From positions 1-22,616 of the IMG/VR virus record IMGVR_UViG_3300048690_000040: 22,616 nucleotides of DNA. The stretch is one strand, 5' to 3'. Under the pieces are notes generated by a model, which was not told the DNA's origin, searched no databases, and worked only from the letters and a program-made list of their open reading frames with translations. The translations under genes were made by a program, and so were the position numbers. Below are positions 16,101 through 22,292 of this stretch, piece after piece. Each line of letters begins with the position of its first letter. The first letter of the stretch is position 1. The DNA comes from a virus.

Positions 16101-16452
16101 CGGCTGCGAATTTATAGTCTAATAACACATTACCAGAAGAGAACACTTTCAAAGCTGGATTCAGAGCAATCTTTTTCTTTGCCTTTCCATCTTTTACAAT
16201 CAAGTTCTTCTTCTCAGCCTTTGTCAACGCATTCCTTACCGTCTGTGCAGAAGAGAATATTCCACGTTCCGCACATCTTGTACAGAATACAGTCAACTCC
16301 TGTTCACCAGATAAAGCCAAAAACGTTAAGCAGTCCAAGTCTGACTCAGACACTGCCACCTTCTCAAGATAGCAGTAAGTTAGAATCTGAAACTTTATAG
16401 CGTCCCAGTATTCTAACTTTGCTTTTCTTTCAACAAGATTAAACTGAGCCAT
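16078..16452 (-). CDS. Putative winged-helix protein
   Basis: This 124-residue protein is helical in its first half (KLEYWDAIKFQILTYCYLEKVAVSESDLDCLTFLAL). A probable winged helix follows, with SSAQTVRNALTKAEKKNLIVKDGKAKKKIALNPAL (about residues 67-101). The pattern of a recognition helix followed by a basic beta-hairpin suggests DNA or RNA binding. It overlaps its neighbours by 14 and 23 nt. I do not recognise a named family; a replication or transcription role would be a guess. Confidence 0.55.
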   Translation of the reverse strand: MAQFNLVERKAKLEYWDAIKFQILTYCYLEKVAVSESDLDCLTFLALSGEQELTVFCTRCAERGIFSSAQTVRNALTKAEKKNLIVKDGKAKKKIALNPALKVFSSGNVLLDYKFAAVAPSQEA

Positions 16453-16717
16453 CAGTTCTCTTTAACTTCTTTTCAAAGTTCTGTTGAATCGGAGCATTAT
16501 CTTCCTCTTCAGATTCTTCATCCTCTTGAGGTGACATCATTTGTCCAATAAAAGCAGTTGCTTGAATCTCTTCAGCCTTTGCCTTTATAAACAGTGTGTT
16601 TAACTCTTGCAACTTAACCTGCAATTCTTTTAACTCGATCTGATCATTATAAAACTTGATCATCTCTTCTCTTGATGGAGCCTTTGACTCATCTTGTACT
16701 TCTTGTTCTACTGACAT
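16439..16717 (-). CDS. Acidic coiled-coil small protein
   Basis: This 92-residue protein has a predicted coiled coil in EEMIKFYNDQIELKELQVKLQELNTLFIKAKAEE (about residues 17-50). A strongly acidic stretch follows (PQEDEESEEEDN, about 67-78), then a basic C terminus. The leader TTTAAAACCAACAATAGT, a variant of the shared motif, precedes the ATG. The end overlaps the winged-helix gene by 14 nt. Function unknown. Confidence 0.5.
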   Translation of the reverse strand: MSVEQEVQDESKAPSREEMIKFYNDQIELKELQVKLQELNTLFIKAKAEEIQATAFIGQMMSPQEDEESEEEDNAPIQQNFEKKLKRTDGSV

Positions 16718-16730
16718 ACTATTGTTGGTT

Positions 16731-17012
16731 TTAAAGTTTTGCTTTTGTTTCCTTTTTTACTCGGGCTTTCCCCCTCCATACAGAGAGCATAATGTGAAAC
16801 GGTGTGTCAATAACAAACACATCCGTATTATCCATATACACAGTCGTTGCATAATACTCATCATTCGTCTTTTCAGGAGACTTACGCTTTATTGCAATGA
16901 TTCCATCCGTCTCAATCGCAGCATCAACCCACACCCCTGGATCAGAAATCCCCAAGTCCTCAAGCTGCTCTTCTTGCATTGTATTGCACAGTACTTTACA
17001 CTCGTGTATCAT
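16731..17012 (-). CDS. Hypothetical protein, first gene of the minus-strand operon
   Basis: This 93-residue protein has a short helical N terminus with two Cys (MIHECKVLCNTMQEEQLEDLG). A probable beta-rich domain follows (GIIAIKRK, EYYATTVYMDNTDVFVIDTPFHIMLSVW), then a Lys-rich tail. It is the first gene of the minus block, 41 nt downstream of a well-formed Bacteroidota-type promoter. No family is recognised. Confidence 0.55.
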   Translation of the reverse strand: MIHECKVLCNTMQEEQLEDLGISDPGVWVDAAIETDGIIAIKRKSPEKTNDEYYATTVYMDNTDVFVIDTPFHIMLSVWRGKARVKKETKAKL

Positions 17013-17052
17013 ATCGCCCTAATAATAAGATAGTTAATCGGTTTAAACTTAC

Positions 17053-17084
17053 CAAATTTAACTAGACCGCCACTAATATGCAAG
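17053..17084 (-). promoter_or_regulatory. Bacteroidota-type promoter for the minus-strand block
   Basis: In minus orientation CTTG (17084-17081) is followed after 20 nt by TAAATTTG (17060-17053), a full match to the TAnnTTTG -7 box of Bacteroidota housekeeping promoters. Transcription would start near 17046, about 34 nt before the first ATG. Confidence 0.55.
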
Positions 17085-17137
17085 TATTTCAGCAAGTTTT
17101 TTAATAACGCTGTTTAGAGCAAACTGAGGGGGTACAG

Positions 17138-17207
17138 TCATAGCTGTGAGACCCTATTATAATAAGTACTATATATACTATTATATTAACCTCTCATAGC
17201 TGTGAGA
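17138..17207. repeat. Pair of operator-like palindromes
   Basis: TCATAGCTGTGAGA occurs identically at 17138-17151 and 17194-17207. The core CTCATAGCTGTGAG (second copy, from 17193) is a 14-bp inverted repeat with one mismatched pair. The copies flank an AT-rich block and are 56 nt apart, about five helical turns, as for cooperatively bound operators. Confidence 0.55.
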
Positions 17208-17300
17208 TAACCCCCCCCATTTATCTTATACTAAACTACCCCCGGCTATTGGCACCAAGTATGTTACGCTTCATGTGGGGGACATGATATGTTGATCCCC

Positions 17301-17373
17301 TACTCTGTTTTGAGCAGGTGTATCCCCCTATTCAATGTTTGGGTTTTATTTCCCTTACTTTGTTTAGAGCAGG
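17301..17373 (+). repeat. Imperfect 18-nt direct repeat before the first plus-strand gene
   Basis: TACTCTGTTTTGAGCAGG (17301-17318) and TACTTTGTTTAGAGCAGG (17356-17373) differ at two positions and are offset by 55 nt. A partial third copy, CTGTTTAGAGCA, lies at 17110-17121. The first copy overlaps the putative -33 box. Confidence 0.5.
17309..17341 (+). promoter_or_regulatory. Putative promoter for the plus-strand block
   Basis: TTTG (17309-17312) is followed after 21 nt by AATGTTTG (17334-17341), seven of eight positions of the Bacteroidota TAnnTTTG box. Transcription from near 17348 would give a leader of about 70 nt to the ATG at 17420. Confidence 0.4.
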
Positions 17374-17419
17374 ATAATCTTGACTCGTTAATCATTTATT
17401 CATCTAACCGTTTACTAAC

Positions 17420-17722
17420 ATGAACAAGATTAAATTCACCGTAGCAAAAGTATCAGCTATCACAGAAAAAGGCAACTACATCCATACTATCAAGACTGAA
17501 GGCAAGTCCGTTAAGTTTGCGGGTATGGATATGAAAGGTGCAGGTCAGACTTATTTCGTCGCTTTACAACAACCAATCGCGGTTGACGGTAAAGGTCACG
17601 AGACTGATTTGGACTTGTTCGATATCGTTGAACGTAAAGCTATGTTGGAGTATACCGACGAAGCAACGGGCGACGTACTCGAGCGTGAGTATGCTTTCAA
17701 ATGGTTATTCCCGAAACGTTAA
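17420..17722 (+). CDS. Codon-optimised small protein, first plus-strand gene
   Basis: This 100-residue protein is predicted to be mostly beta (KIKFTVAKVSAITEKGNYIHTIKTEGKSVKFAGMDMKGAGQTYFVAL) with a C-terminal TDEATGDVLEREYAFKWLFPKR. The gene uses almost only AAC, ATC, TTC and GAC, and all its Arg codons are CGT, unlike the AT-rich codons of later plus-strand genes. This suggests very high expression. The layout resembles a small OB-like or single-domain beta protein, for example a nucleic-acid binder, but no motif proves this. It stands alone behind a strong-looking control region and is followed by a stable hairpin. Function unknown. Confidence 0.6.
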   Translation: MNKIKFTVAKVSAITEKGNYIHTIKTEGKSVKFAGMDMKGAGQTYFVALQQPIAVDGKGHETDLDLFDIVERKAMLEYTDEATGDVLEREYAFKWLFPKR

Positions 17723-17745
17723 TCGGGGGTAACCATCAAGTAGGA

Positions 17746-17786
17746 ACACCTACGGGAGAGGCTTCGCGCCTTTCCCAAAAAGGTGT
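17746..17786 (+). terminator. Stable two-level hairpin after the first plus-strand gene
   Basis: GGGAGAGGC (17754-17762) pairs with GCCTTTCCC (17768-17776), 9 bp with one G-U, around a TTCGC loop. The outer arms ACACCT (17746-17751) and AGGTGT (17781-17786) extend it. No U-run follows, so it may protect the mRNA 3' end or belong to a small RNA rather than terminate alone. Confidence 0.5.
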
Positions 17787-17836
17787 CTCATCTACTCAGC
17801 GCTCTCACTTCAAATAGGTGTCTTATCAGCTCAGCG
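17781..17836 (+). repeat. Imperfect 21-nt direct repeat
   Basis: AGGTGTCTCATCTACTCAGCG-type units occur at 17781-17801 and 17816-17836 with three differences, offset by 35 nt. The first copy forms the outer arm of the hairpin upstream, so the second copy could compete for the same pairing. Confidence 0.45.
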
Positions 17837-17874
17837 TCTACTCAGTCTCTCGTGTCTCTATCTTGTTATGTACT

Positions 17875-17948
17875 CATTCTTAGAATAGTACAACAGTTTT
17901 GAGTATAATCCCTGGAGATTCTCTGACACATTCTTAGAATAGTACAAC
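17875..17948 (+). repeat. Exact 20-nt direct repeat with inner palindrome
   Basis: CATTCTTAGAATAGTACAAC occurs identically at 17875-17894 and 17929-17948, offset by 54 nt. Each copy contains the inverted repeat TTCT-T-AGAA. Protein-binding sites or tandem promoter elements are the likely explanation. Confidence 0.55.
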
Positions 17949-18179
17949 GATGTGTGTGTTAGTTTGAGTGTGGGTGACAGTATATACGGTAAATGATTAA
18001 CTTGTCTTATGTGCTTTAAACACACATATGAGGTGGATCAAATGGCTATACGTCATTAGGCTTGTTCTTTCTCAGTCTTGTACACTTGACCTAGTATCTT
18101 ATTACTATCTCTTATAGTGTATTACTTATTAGTTGCTTCTTCTTCTTTTAGATAACCCGAATCTTATGTTGTTCGCAAT

Positions 18180-18294
18180 CCAGGATCAAGACCTGGCATC
18201 ACAGGCAGGTGTGGTGTTAAATATTCTAAGAGATCCTGCTAGTCTCTTTGTTTCACCTGGCAGAGTGACGGTAGCCCAATATGTGTGGCTACCA
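18180..18294 (+). ncRNA. Cluster of hairpins, candidate structured RNA or leader
   Basis: Three consecutive stems can form: CCAGG/CCTGG (around 18180-18196), AAGAGA/TCTCTT (around 18228-18248, 9-nt loop) and GGTAGCC/GGCTACC (around 18270-18294, 7 bp, 10-nt loop). CCTGGCA is repeated at both ends. The cluster ends about 24 nt before the ATG at 18318. No known RNA family was recognised. Confidence 0.35.
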
Positions 18295-18317
18295 AATCTG
18301 CTTTAATCTTTTATCAA

Positions 18318-18542
18318 ATGATTGTATTTAATACGCTTAAGAAAGCTCAGCACTATGTGAAGCACAAGACAGCTCAGTACAGGTCGTATCTTAACAAGTC
18401 ACGTTACTACAACGACGAAGAGTTTATGTCTTACCAAATCAGTGAGAACATGGTTCTTTGTGTGTCTGGTTGGCAATGTGGCTGCGGTTGTGACCGTGGA
18501 AGTACAAGTGCTACTGTTATTGGTAGAATCAAATCAGTTTAA
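18318..18542 (+). CDS. Small Cys-rich protein
   Basis: This 74-residue protein is basic and Tyr-rich in its first half (TLKKAQHYVKHKTAQYRSYLNKSRYY). A C-terminal VSGWQCGCGCDRGST has three Cys, suggesting metal or disulfide binding. The frame opens upstream at a GTG (18285) that lies inside a hairpin stem, so ATG 18318 is preferred. It follows the structured region. Function unknown. Confidence 0.5.
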   Translation: MIVFNTLKKAQHYVKHKTAQYRSYLNKSRYYNDEEFMSYQISENMVLCVSGWQCGCGCDRGSTSATVIGRIKSV

Positions 18543-18561
18543 TAACCAATCCAACATACAC

Positions 18562-18882
18562 ATGAAAACAAACCAATCAACCAACATTAAAGACTGTATA
18601 TTAAAAGGTCTTAGTCATTCGTTAGTTAAAGATAAAACCATTTTATGTATGACAACCTCAATAGGTTCAAACTCAAAAAGAGAATATGATCTAAAAAGAG
18701 GATATATTACTGAAGAGTTTGATAAATATCTTCAAGATGTAAACTTTACTATATATCCTAGCTCTTTAACTGGTATCATTATTTGGTACCAAGATGGTTC
18801 TTATTCTTGGGCTGGTGATGAAGAAGACCATATTACATGGGAACATCATCGTAGACCTAATCCAGATTCATTTAATCTTTAA
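18562..18882 (+). CDS. Hypothetical small protein
   Basis: This 106-residue protein starts MKTNQSTNIKDC. It contains strand-like TILCMTTSIGSNSKREYDLKRGYITEEF and an aromatic C-terminal part (TGIIIWYQDGSYSWAGDEEDHITWEHH). The frame is open upstream, but I choose ATG 18562 because an AATAACCAATCCAACATACAC leader, close to the motif used on the other strand, lies directly before it. No family is recognised. Confidence 0.5.
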   Translation: MKTNQSTNIKDCILKGLSHSLVKDKTILCMTTSIGSNSKREYDLKRGYITEEFDKYLQDVNFTIYPSSLTGIIIWYQDGSYSWAGDEEDHITWEHHRRPNPDSFNL

Positions 18883-18918
18883 TCTTTTACACACAGAAAC
18901 TCTATTGTATTACTAAAG

Positions 18919-19002
18919 ATGACAAAAGAAAAACAGCTAAGTAAAATAAACAACAAAGACCAAGCTTACAAGCAGTGGTTGCTAAAAGAATATAATCAAT
19001 AA
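18919..19002 (+). CDS. Possible 27-residue microprotein
   Basis: A complete ATG-to-TAA frame encodes MTKEKQLSKINNKDQAYKQW followed by LLKEYNQ. It is helical, Lys/Gln-rich and lies neatly in the gap between two genes. The gap's size, position and A-rich upstream sequence favour coding, but chance cannot be excluded. Confidence 0.35.
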   Translation: MTKEKQLSKINNKDQAYKQWLLKEYNQ

Positions 19003-19020
19003 TCCATAACTCTTATTATC

Positions 19021-19236
19021 ATGATTACTCCAGAATTAATTAAGAAAGCTCAAGAAGAGCGTAAGCAAGCACTAAAAAGAGGTGCTATCATTATCATGGC
19101 TTTAGGTACAGCTGTGTCATTGTTTGGATTCGTTAGAATCTTTACTGTTGGTAATCTTGCCGACCATGTAGTGTTCCTGTTTGGTGGTGTTGTTACCTGT
19201 ATTGGTATATACTTTGAAACTCTAAACAATCGTTAA
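19021..19236 (+). CDS. Small two-helix membrane protein
   Basis: This 71-residue protein has a basic amphipathic N terminus (ELIKKAQEERKQALKRG). Two predicted membrane helices follow (about residues 22-42 and 47-66) with a short loop FTVGNLADH. The next gene begins one base after its stop, so the two are probably coupled. Function unknown. Confidence 0.55.
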   Translation: MITPELIKKAQEERKQALKRGAIIIMALGTAVSLFGFVRIFTVGNLADHVVFLFGGVVTCIGIYFETLNNR

Positions 19237-19237
19237 C

Positions 19238-19516
19238 ATGTTGACATTCAAAGACTTAGAGTTTAGCGATGCCTTTGGTGGTGAAGCTTTTGGACTACGT
19301 GCTTATGTTGCTTTTCCAAACGGTTATGGTATATCTGTTGTCATTGGTCCATATACATATGGTGGTCCAGAAGGATTATATGAAGCAGCTGTCTTAGACA
19401 GAAATGGTTCTTTAACCTATGATACACCAGTAACTGATGATGTTATCGGTCATTTAACTGAAGAAGGAGTAACTGATGTTATGCGTCAGATCCAAGAGTT
19501 AAGTCCAGCCGAGTAA
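19238..19516 (+). CDS. Hypothetical phage protein, conserved-looking
   Basis: This is a 92-residue soluble protein. LRAYVAFPNGYGISVVIGPYTYGGPEGLYEAAVLDRNGSLTYDTPVTDDVIGHLTEEGV shows a beta-rich domain followed by a helix (DVMRQIQEL). From memory, short phage proteins with 'FPNGYGxSVVxGxxTYGxxxGxYEvAVL...PvTdDVigxLt' are widespread, but no function is assigned. It starts one base after the preceding membrane-protein gene. Confidence 0.6.
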   Translation: MLTFKDLEFSDAFGGEAFGLRAYVAFPNGYGISVVIGPYTYGGPEGLYEAAVLDRNGSLTYDTPVTDDVIGHLTEEGVTDVMRQIQELSPAE

Positions 19517-19579
19517 GAACCTATCCTAAGCATGATATAAAAAGGCTTTTTAGAATGTTTAATCCCTTAATCTACAACA

Positions 19580-19795
19580 ATGTCAAGACGTAAAAAAATC
19601 TTATTGATGCTAACGGTATTGTTTGCATCATACTCTGTTATCGCAATGGTATACGTAAACGTATGCTACAACTCAACACCTGGTATCCAAGAAGGTGAGC
19701 CTAGTCAGAATCTGTTTCAGATTATATTAGGTTCTGCTATAGTCTCAGCTTTGATTGGCAAAGTTACGTTCTGTAAATACGATGATGCTTACTAG
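19580..19795 (+). CDS. Small membrane protein
   Basis: This 71-residue protein has a basic start (MSRRKK) and a hydrophobic helix LLMLTVLFASYSVIAMVYVNV (about residues 8-28). A second hydrophobic segment lies near residues 47-60. The gap before it carries a weak AAAAAGGCTTTTT inverted repeat. The next gene begins one base after its stop. Function unknown. Confidence 0.5.
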   Translation: MSRRKKILLMLTVLFASYSVIAMVYVNVCYNSTPGIQEGEPSQNLFQIILGSAIVSALIGKVTFCKYDDAY

Positions 19796-19796
19796 T

Positions 19797-19979
19797 ATGA
19801 AGGTATTAACAGGTGCTCCGAAACGAGGTGCTTTTTATCATGTTGTATGGACAGCAAATAAAAAGACAATAGCTCGTGTGACAAACGTCTATCCTGATGG
19901 GTTAGTCGCTGTTGCAAATCCAAAGACGGGTGTCTTATGGAATACATTAGTTAAATGGTCAGACTTAAGATTAGTGTAA
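19797..19979 (+). CDS. Hypothetical small beta-rich protein
   Basis: This 60-residue protein is predicted to form a small beta barrel: KRGAFYHVVWTANKKTIARVTNVYPDGLVAVANPKTGVLWNTLVKWSDLRLV alternates strands in an SH3- or KOW-like way. An upstream in-frame start exists inside the previous gene. ATG 19797, one base after that gene's TAG, is preferred. Its TAA overlaps the next ATG (TAATG). Confidence 0.5.
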   Translation: MKVLTGAPKRGAFYHVVWTANKKTIARVTNVYPDGLVAVANPKTGVLWNTLVKWSDLRLV

Positions 19980-21415
19980 TGGAAAATCAAGTAATAGTAA
20001 TAGATTCGATACCAGATTGGGCAATAGAGTTTACTCAAAAGCCCAACGGTATCAAGAAAGCTTTAGAGTACAATCGTACTGATAGGCTAAAGAGTCAATT
20101 CGTACATAACACGAACATCAAGATTGAAGATGGTGTTATATACTTCTCTCAACTTCCTTATAGAATAGCAAAGCGTCCTAATAACGTATATCATCTAGCT
20201 AAATCTAAGAAAGGTATGCGTGGTTTTACTGTTAACAAACGCGGTACTCTTCAAGTATGGTGGAATCAAGACTTTAACACAGCATTTGGTACTAAACTGT
20301 TAGTTACTATAGCTGGTGTACTTAACATCACTTGGTTTACTCAAGCTACGTATTTGCATGCATTCATGTCAAAAGGTAACTATGGTAAGATACTACAGGG
20401 TAAGATAAAGAATCCAAGCGAACTTGCTGAACAGATTGTTAAGTCTCATAAACTTGATGTTAACACAACTTTGTTCTTGAAGTTAGTAAAGATTATGAAG
20501 TGTGCTAGTTCAAACCTATACGATAGTCCTGATAAACACAAGATTATCAGACTGTTACGTCATAGTATAAACGCTGATGCATTTATTGAAAAGCTTGTTG
20601 ACTATCATGCAAAAGAAAAAGCACGTTATGAAGCTGCAATGCTTGCTAAGTTTGAGAAAAAAGATACTGAAGATGGGATTAGATATAGCTTTAGTAATAC
20701 TATATTTAATCCAGAGTACGAAGAGTCTAATGCATATGTACACTTTGGTAACTTCTTTTCAAGAAGCTTTAGATATGATAAACCAGAAACAGACTGGAGA
20801 CTTATCGGTGACGTGTTAGATCAGCTTGAATTACTTGGTCATAAGATGAACTTACTTTGGTCTTACAAGAGACTAAACGAAGAGCATAACAAGTGGTCAG
20901 CTGAACTACTATCTTATGAGATAGATGATATGGAAGATGAGAATGCATATCCTTTTCGTTTCTGTGAGTTCTTTGATGATTTCGAAGATGAGTTTACTTC
21001 TATTGTTGATACAAAGAAGAAAGCTTTCACTGAAGGTAAAGTAATGAAGCACTGTTTCTATACTAGCTATTGGCCTAAAGTAATGAAAGGCAGGTATTTA
21101 ACCTATCATACTACGTATGGTGGTATTGATGGCACTCTTAGTATCATTGAAACGTTTGGTTTAACAAATACTAGTAAGTTTACTGCTCAAGAATTAGATC
21201 TTAGAGGTACTAGTCAACCTTTTAAAGCGTTTAAGATCGATCAGTTCTACGGTAAATCAAATAAGAATATGCCTGAAGAAATAATAGCTTATTACAAACA
21301 AAAAGTAGATAAGGCAAATGATGCTTTTATCACTAAGCTAAGAAAAGAAGGCGAAGTTAATGTAATGTCTAATCCACTAGAAGTTGATGGTAATATACAG
21401 TTTAACTTCTGGTAA
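19979..21415 (+). CDS. PcfJ-like protein (putative)
   Basis: This is a 478-residue protein. The N-terminal region (DWAIEFTQKPNGIKKALEYNRTD and beta segments to about residue 100) is followed by a helical middle. A C-terminal domain carries EEHNKWSAEL, AFTEGKVMKHCFYTSYWPKVMKGRYLTYHTT (about residues 350-380), and TLSIIETFG and ELDLRGTSQP. As I recall, the H-C-x-x-x-Y pattern followed by strand 'TLxI' matches the PcfJ-like domain of proteins found on conjugative plasmids and phages, whose role is unknown. The start at ATG 19979 overlaps the previous stop; an ATG 24 nt upstream is less likely. Confidence 0.55.
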   Translation: MENQVIVIDSIPDWAIEFTQKPNGIKKALEYNRTDRLKSQFVHNTNIKIEDGVIYFSQLPYRIAKRPNNVYHLAKSKKGMRGFTVNKRGTLQVWWNQDFNTAFGTKLLVTIAGVLNITWFTQATYLHAFMSKGNYGKILQGKIKNPSELAEQIVKSHKLDVNTTLFLKLVKIMKCASSNLYDSPDKHKIIRLLRHSINADAFIEKLVDYHAKEKARYEAAMLAKFEKKDTEDGIRYSFSNTIFNPEYEESNAYVHFGNFFSRSFRYDKPETDWRLIGDVLDQLELLGHKMNLLWSYKRLNEEHNKWSAELLSYEIDDMEDENAYPFRFCEFFDDFEDEFTSIVDTKKKAFTEGKVMKHCFYTSYWPKVMKGRYLTYHTTYGGIDGTLSIIETFGLTNTSKFTAQELDLRGTSQPFKAFKIDQFYGKSNKNMPEEIIAYYKQKVDKANDAFITKLRKEGEVNVMSNPLEVDGNIQFNFW

Positions 21416-21427
21416 AATAAATCTCAC

Positions 21428-21607
21428 ATGAAAGAATCAAAACAAGAGGTCGTTGTCGACTTCATCTTTAATCTATTAGCACTAATCTTATTAGTTGCTG
21501 CAATGGTTCAGTATTTCTATACTGACCACATGTATATGTCAATGGCAGCAGCTGTTGCTACGTTAGTATGGACGATTGTTGTCATCATCAAATATTCAAG
21601 ATCATGA
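21428..21607 (+). CDS. Small two-helix membrane protein
   Basis: This 59-residue protein has a polar start (MKESKQEV) and a membrane helix from about residues 11 to 31 (IFNLLALILLVAAMVQYF). A second helix runs from about residues 38 to 56 (MAAAVATLVWTIVVIIK). Its stop overlaps the next start as ATGA, which strongly supports a real coupled pair. Function unknown. Confidence 0.5.
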   Translation: MKESKQEVVVDFIFNLLALILLVAAMVQYFYTDHMYMSMAAAVATLVWTIVVIIKYSRS

Positions 21608-21828
21608 AATCAATAATCCTGATTAGCATATACATCGCATCGTTCATGCTGTTCTACTTGATGTTAAGTCTCCTTGCTGTGGTATTTATACCATACCAGG
21701 AAGTCATATCTGATAGAGGATGGTTTGTTATCTATACTTTATTCATTGGTTGGTGGCTTGCGCTATTTCCAGCATTAGAATACTGTCAACGTAACAAAGA
21801 GTACTTTGATAAGTACACAGGTTTTTAA
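21604..21828 (+). CDS. Small membrane protein
   Basis: This 74-residue protein has two hydrophobic helices (about residues 2-28 and 42-60) and a short charged C-terminal tail (EYCQRNKEYFDKYTGF). The frame opens 12 codons upstream, but ATG 21604 overlaps the preceding stop as ATGA and is preferred. A terminator-like hairpin follows 30 nt later, making it the last gene of this small operon. Confidence 0.5.
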   Translation: MKSIILISIYIASFMLFYLMLSLLAVVFIPYQEVISDRGWFVIYTLFIGWWLALFPALEYCQRNKEYFDKYTGF

Positions 21829-21858
21829 AGTTAACATAGTTGATAAGTAGAGGGTTAA

Positions 21859-21906
21859 TGTAGTAAAGGGGCTAGTTATGCTGGTCCCTTTCTTTTACCT
21901 ACTACA
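21859..21906 (+). terminator. Long interrupted hairpin, probable terminator
   Basis: TGTAGTA (21859-21865) pairs with TACTACA (21900-21906). The inner AAGGG (21866-21870) pairs with CCCTT (21886-21890), with a T-rich bulge TCTTTTACC on the 3' side. The inner hairpin followed by TCTTTT has the look of an intrinsic terminator. It divides the membrane-protein genes from the helix-turn-helix gene. Confidence 0.55.
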
Positions 21907-21950
21907 TCTAAAGTCGTAAAATAATTAATAAACAATAAATCTCTCACAAG

Positions 21951-22292
21951 ATGAAAGTAACAACAAAAAAAGTGAAGAAGAATCTTCCAACTGAAAGAAT
22001 CGAAAGATGGTTCAGACGCGGCATGCCAACAAGCATGATTGCAAAAAACTTAAACGTTGATTATAACGCAGTATACTACGAGATTGCTCGTATCAAAAAG
22101 CGTGACAACGAAGCGTACAAAGACGCACAAAAGATTACTGAGGAGTACATCGAACAAGTTGGTGTTGATACAACAATTGTTGATATACCTGTAAAGGTTA
22201 ACTTCTCAATGAAGATATACGGTATCTCCATCAAGGTTACTCGTGTACCATCTGAGATTATCTTTGATGAGGATTATATCGAAATCAACTAA
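21951..22292 (+). CDS. Helix-turn-helix protein
   Basis: This 113-residue protein has a resolvase/sigma-type helix-turn-helix at residues 17-50 (RIERWFRRGMPTSMIAKNLNVDYNAVYYEIARIKKRD), with a basic N terminus. The C-terminal half is beta-rich (VDIPVKVNFSMKIYGISIKVTRVPSEIIF). It probably binds DNA or acts as a small regulator. It uses more optimal codons (AAC, CGT, CGC) than the preceding membrane genes. An A-rich leader and a terminator upstream suggest its own promoter. Confidence 0.6.
   Translation: MKVTTKKVKKNLPTERIERWFRRGMPTSMIAKNLNVDYNAVYYEIARIKKRDNEAYKDAQKITEEYIEQVGVDTTIVDIPVKVNFSMKIYGISIKVTRVPSEIIFDEDYIEIN

Larger units (their letters stand above)
17013..17419. promoter_or_regulatory. 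Divergent control region
   Basis: This 407-nt spacer separates the minus block from the plus block and holds the promoters, a palindrome pair, a second repeat pair and several runs of five to eight G or C (for example GGGGG at 17128, CCCCCCCC near 17211). A very AT-rich core (about 17152-17190) lies between the two palindromes. No open frame here looks coding. Binding sites for a phage regulator are the best explanation. Confidence 0.6.
17723..18317 (+). other. 595-nt non-coding, structure-rich region
   Basis: No convincing gene lies here. It contains a stable hairpin (17746-17786), two direct-repeat pairs (17781-17836 and 17875-17948) and a run of hairpins (18180-18294). It could encode one or more non-coding RNAs or a long structured leader for the Cys-rich gene at 18318. 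Roughly 17960-18150 shows nothing I can interpret. Confidence 0.45.

Noticed and set aside
17110-17948. CRISPR-like repeats
   Set aside because: Repeats occur only in pairs or with degenerate third copies and differ from pair to pair; no array and no cas genes are present.
18157-18205. T-arm-like CCAGG-ATCAAGA-CCTGG suggesting a second tRNA
   Set aside because: The following CATCACA has no matching acceptor strand upstream at the right distance, and no D or anticodon arm could be found.
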